Origin: CAYPTY01 sp964413935
Lineage (GTDB): Bacteria; Bacteroidota; Rhodothermia; Balneolales; Balneolaceae
Direction: 5' to 3'
Assembly: GCA_964413935.1 (NCBI GenBank)
Contig: CAYPTY010000005.1
Coordinates: 62,001 to 126,000 of the forward strand
DNA: 64,000 nt
In this document: one piece after another, positions 61,215 through 64,000 of the stretch
Numbering within the stretch: the first letter of the stretch is position 1
Layout of the letters: every line of letters starts with the position of its first letter
Program-made: the position numbers and the translations under genes
Notes under the pieces: generated by a model
Databases searched by the model: none
What the model saw: the letters and a program-made list of their open reading frames with translations, nothing else
Told to the model about the DNA's origin: nothing

Positions 61215-63809
61215 TTAATAACTTGGGACAATCATGACCGCGTTCTGAATAATGCGGGATGGTCCCACCCAGAACATGCGATATTGGGTGTTATCCTGAA
61301 TCAGCACCACATTACCTGAGCCCATCGGTTGATGAGCCAGAAATGCCTGTCCGGCCAGTGCTGATTTATTTTCCTGTGAGGCATAACCTGAGGCCAGCAG
61401 GGCATTTTCATCCTTATGATAGTATCCCACTACCCGGTAATCAGCGGAAGGTTTAAAAGCAGATGTACCGAATTTGAGGGAGTAAACTGCTTCCGGCATG
61501 CCATAAGCGAGCGGATGTGAAGTATCCAGCAGGGCATTGAATGAAGCTCCCGGGATGCGCTGCAGGCCCGATATCCGTTCCAGATCTTCGGTGCGGGCAT
61601 AGGTTTCTTCCTGTTCAGCGCTGTCATCTTCTGACTCCGTCAGTTCGATGTCCGTGAAACCGGAGCCACTCTTGGTGAAGAAAGCAGCCGCGCTTTCAGT
61701 GGCTACAAGAGTACCACCCTCGCGCACCCAGTTTTTCAGTACTTCCAACCGGTCTCCGTTCAGCAGACTGCCCAGGTTTCCGGCTCCGGGCAGCAAAAGT
61801 ACGTCATAGTCTTTTAAATCAATTTGATTGAGGGAGGTGGATCTGATTCTGGAAATACCGAATTCAGTCCAGCGGTCAAACAGAAACCAGAGCTGTCCGG
61901 CTGTGTAGGAACTGAACGGGCTGTCAACCATGAGGGCAACTTTGGGCGGATGCAGCACATCACTGCTTCTGGAGCCAAGATCCATTCCGTCGTCCATGCG
62001 GCCGGTGTCGAAACCCTTAATGCGAACTCCGGCTGCCTCAGCTAAAGCCTGCATATCAGATGATAATGATCCCATTTTTTCCCGGTTACGGCCAAGCAGA
62101 ACAATCAGCGTGCCACGGGAATATTGAACGCCTTTGTAGGTGAAGGTTCGGCCGGCTGTTCTCACACGGTAGCCCATCTTCCAGAGATGAGACAAGGCTT
62201 TGGGTGCATTTTTCTGCGACCACTCGATGACATAGGCATAACCGGCTCCCGGATTTTCAACTCCTGACTCTGCCATCAGCGGCGTTTCAACCGGATTTGC
62301 ATCCGCACTGATCCGGCTGATGGTCCAGACCGCATCCAGGTTATAAGCCTGAGGTACACTCCAGGTCGACATATCGTACATCACCGAATCTTCAATAGCG
62401 AAATTTCTGCGGAACAGGGTGTTCACGAACAGGTGTTTTGCCTGATCGGCCCGGATCAGAAAATCTCCTTGCTGAAAGCTTCTTCTGACCTGCTCTCCTT
62501 TTCGGTATTCAAAACCTCTAACATCCAGATTACTGTTCAGCCTTTCCACTTCAACCCCATGCTGCAGCAGCATGTTGATAACATCATAGGTATAGTCATC
62601 CGGATTATCGGGCAGCAGATAAGCAGTTTCATTGCCCTTTTTGCTTTCGGTTGCAAATGCTTTAGCGAAATATTCCAGTAAGCCCGTGCGGTTGCTGACG
62701 GCTGTTTTAACCACCGACACCGAATTAGCATAATGATCAAAAATGCGCTGGCGGAGGGTGAGTACATATCCGTCCTCGGTTTCAACAGCCCGGCCGCCCC
62801 GTGAATGGCCGCCCTGTTCTGCCAGCATACCGATCCCCCCCATCACACTGGGATAGGAAGAACCGTAACCGGGATAGTAGAAGTCGAAGGCCTCCCGCGT
62901 TGCATAGGAAACGCCCGCTTTATCAAATTCAGCTATGGCTCCCCTACCGAAAGCATCGGTCCAGCGCTCATAATCATCCGGCAAATCCAGATTGCGGGGT
63001 GTGGTACCTGGCATAGTGAAATAATTGGAGTTGAATCCCTGCTCGTGCAGATCCAGATGCACCTGCGGCAACCACTGCTGATAGGCTTTAATACGTCCAC
63101 GCGACTCGGGATGCACCAGCCACACCCAATCCCGGTTCAGGTCAAACCAGTAATGATTGGTTCGGCCACCCGGCCAGATTTCATCATGCTCCAGATCCGA
63201 AGCATCGGTATTTAGCACATTGGCCTGTGATGATTTATACCAGGTTACATAGCGGTCACGACCATCCGGATTGATCATAGGGTCGATAATAACCACCGAT
63301 TCACGAAGTAGTTGCAGGGTTTCAGCATCTGTGGCAGCAGCAAAACGATAGGCGGTCTGCATAGCTGCCTCACTGCTGGAAGGCTCATTTCCATGCACAT
63401 TGTAACTCAGCCAGACCACAACCGGATGATTTTCAGTTTCGGTTTGAGTTGATGGATCGGCAAGATCCAGATTAGCCAATCGTATTTCATCTAATTGGTT
63501 ATGATTATCTGATGAAGTGATGACGGCGTAAATCAGTTCACGGCCTTCATAGGTCTCGCCGTAGCTCTGCACCGTCATTCGATCGGTATTTTCTGACAGA
63601 TATCTAAAATAGGCTGCGACTTGATGGTGCGTGGTGTATTCCTCACCCAGTTCATAGCCAAGAAATTCGGCCGGTGATAAAATTACATTGCTGTAGGTAA
63701 TTTCAGGGTCAAAGGGAAATCGTTGGTTTACTTCCGAAGTCTGTGCCTGAAGAGATGAGCTGATGGCGGCTGCAAACAATATCAGCATTCCGATGGTTTT
63801 TTGAGCCAT
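61215..63809 (-). CDS. M14 family zinc carboxypeptidase with extra C-terminal region
   Basis: An 864-residue secreted metallopeptidase. After a signal peptide (to about LQAQ23) is an M14 domain (about 55-360). Zinc ligands are H139 and E142 (HGNEPSS) and H255 (HLDLHEQG), with the substrate arginine in NPDGRDR and the catalytic glutamate in GMLAEQGG. The C-terminal half (about 420-864) is beta-rich, with segments such as RVRTAGRTFTYKGVQYSRGT and a glutamine-amidotransferase-like LLPGAGNLGS fold, and is of unknown role. It lies between the tricorn gene and a further gene, both on the same strand, so the three probably act together on extracellular peptides. Confidence 0.9.
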   Translation of the reverse strand: MAQKTIGMLILFAAAISSSLQAQTSEVNQRFPFDPEITYSNVILSPAEFLGYELGEEYTTHHQVAAYFRYLSENTDRMTVQSYGETYEGRELIYAVITSSDNHNQLDEIRLANLDLADPSTQTETENHPVVVWLSYNVHGNEPSSSEAAMQTAYRFAAATDAETLQLLRESVVIIDPMINPDGRDRYVTWYKSSQANVLNTDASDLEHDEIWPGGRTNHYWFDLNRDWVWLVHPESRGRIKAYQQWLPQVHLDLHEQGFNSNYFTMPGTTPRNLDLPDDYERWTDAFGRGAIAEFDKAGVSYATREAFDFYYPGYGSSYPSVMGGIGMLAEQGGHSRGGRAVETEDGYVLTLRQRIFDHYANSVSVVKTAVSNRTGLLEYFAKAFATESKKGNETAYLLPDNPDDYTYDVINMLLQHGVEVERLNSNLDVRGFEYRKGEQVRRSFQQGDFLIRADQAKHLFVNTLFRRNFAIEDSVMYDMSTWSVPQAYNLDAVWTISRISADANPVETPLMAESGVENPGAGYAYVIEWSQKNAPKALSHLWKMGYRVRTAGRTFTYKGVQYSRGTLIVLLGRNREKMGSLSSDMQALAEAAGVRIKGFDTGRMDDGMDLGSRSSDVLHPPKVALMVDSPFSSYTAGQLWFLFDRWTEFGISRIRSTSLNQIDLKDYDVLLLPGAGNLGSLLNGDRLEVLKNWVREGGTLVATESAAAFFTKSGSGFTDIELTESEDDSAEQEETYARTEDLERISGLQRIPGASFNALLDTSHPLAYGMPEAVYSLKFGTSAFKPSADYRVVGYYHKDENALLASGYASQENKSALAGQAFLAHQPMGSGNVVLIQDNTQYRMFWVGPSRIIQNAVMIVPSY

Positions 63810-63818
63810 GTATGTCCG

Positions 63819-64000
63819 TTAGTTTTGGTTGAGATCAATTTTCATGATGAGGGGAACCGGATGAATACTTTCCGGCCCGATGTTACCGTCCTGGTCATAT
63901 CGCGGCCATGGACTGTTGGCAACATAATAAAACTGATCTCCCACTAAAACACCTAAAGTTGGCTCTTCAAGTACGGGGTTGGCACGTTCGAGGAAGCGAA
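63819..64000 (-). CDS. C-terminal end of a propeller-like secreted protein, truncated by the window edge
   Basis: The last 59 residues are visible: VLEEPTLGVLVGDQFYYVAN, then SPWPRYDQDGNIGPESIHPV and PLIMKIDLNQN. The strand ending FYYVANSPW and the acidic tail resemble the end of SMP-30/NHL-type beta-propellers. The rest lies beyond 64000, so the family is uncertain. The stop is 9 bases before the M14 start, which makes it part of the same transcript. Confidence 0.5.
   Translation of the reverse strand, partial: RFLERANPVLEEPTLGVLVGDQFYYVANSPWPRYDQDGNIGPESIHPVPLIMKIDLNQN

Noticed and set aside
1..64000. CRISPR arrays, insertion sequences, phage genes, rRNA or defence clusters
   Set aside because: No direct-repeat arrays, transposases, integrases or rRNA were seen in reading both strands.

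Overview
The window looks like a chromosomal segment of a Gram-negative member of the Bacteroidota/Rhodothermota/Balneolota group, most likely Balneolota or Rhodothermota. The evidence is the split ATP synthase locus (a, c, b, delta, alpha and gamma here, beta and epsilon absent), a DUF5103 type IX secretion plug protein, a CarboxypepD_reg-type TonB receptor, an AURKAIP1/COX24-type micro-protein, a Reg_prop histidine kinase and many SpI-type signal peptides ending in AQ. Several genes have clear Shine-Dalgarno sequences, which would be unusual for core Bacteroidota. This placement is inference from gene content; no phylogeny was run. Gene density is high, and I see no phage, insertion sequence, CRISPR array or rRNA.

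Layout. 1-1743: end of an MlaC/TolC-type envelope transport operon (minus). 1785-11553: a possible single minus-strand transcription unit of guaB, glycosyltransferase, M23 peptidase, bactofilin, atpZ, atpI-like, atpB-E-F-H-A-G and tRNA-Ser, ended by one terminator; tRNA-Ser begins at the base next to the atpG stop. 11692-13221: a two-TM protein of unknown function and a broken paralogue (amber stop plus frameshift). 13218-17815: a small hypothetical gene, folD, a sigma-54 response regulator, dacB and a PTS EIIA protein (minus). 17898-21881: ccmB, holB, dapF and the T9SS plug protein (plus). 21884-35392: rqcH, aroK, aroB, tamB, rnr and a very large metallopeptidase/propeller/outer-membrane-barrel fusion (minus). 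35418-36562: an unknown gene, a 30-residue basic micro-protein and HU. 36772-41009: alanine symporter, upp, lptC and lptA-like (plus). 41015-44485: response regulator and Reg_prop histidine kinase (minus). 44618-47183: a STAS-like protein and an EF-G2-type GTPase (minus). 47351-49066: asparaginase and a 3'-5' exonuclease (plus). 49068-50895: a flavin disulfide oxidoreductase and a small membrane protein. 50983-54600: a candidate metal-uptake operon (DUF2946-like protein, TonB receptor, lipoprotein) preceded by an unusual leader with an intrinsic terminator. 54775-57965: ogt, a secreted amidohydrolase, a barrel-like protein and a PepSY-type membrane protein (plus). 58025-64000: a peptide-degradation run of a tricorn-type protease, an M14 carboxypeptidase and the end of a propeller-like protein (minus).

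Themes. Much of the segment serves the cell envelope: Mla lipid transport, LPS export (LptC, LptA), TamB, Omp85-type barrel, bactofilin with its M23 peptidase, PBP4 and T9SS. A second theme is secreted protein breakdown at the right end. The most interesting regulatory signals are the attenuator-like leader at 54483-54566, the zero-gap atpG/tRNA-Ser junction, a hairpin covering a start codon at 13552-13589, and a terminator touching the start codon of the STAS-like gene at 44990. Residue positions and stem pairings were counted by hand.
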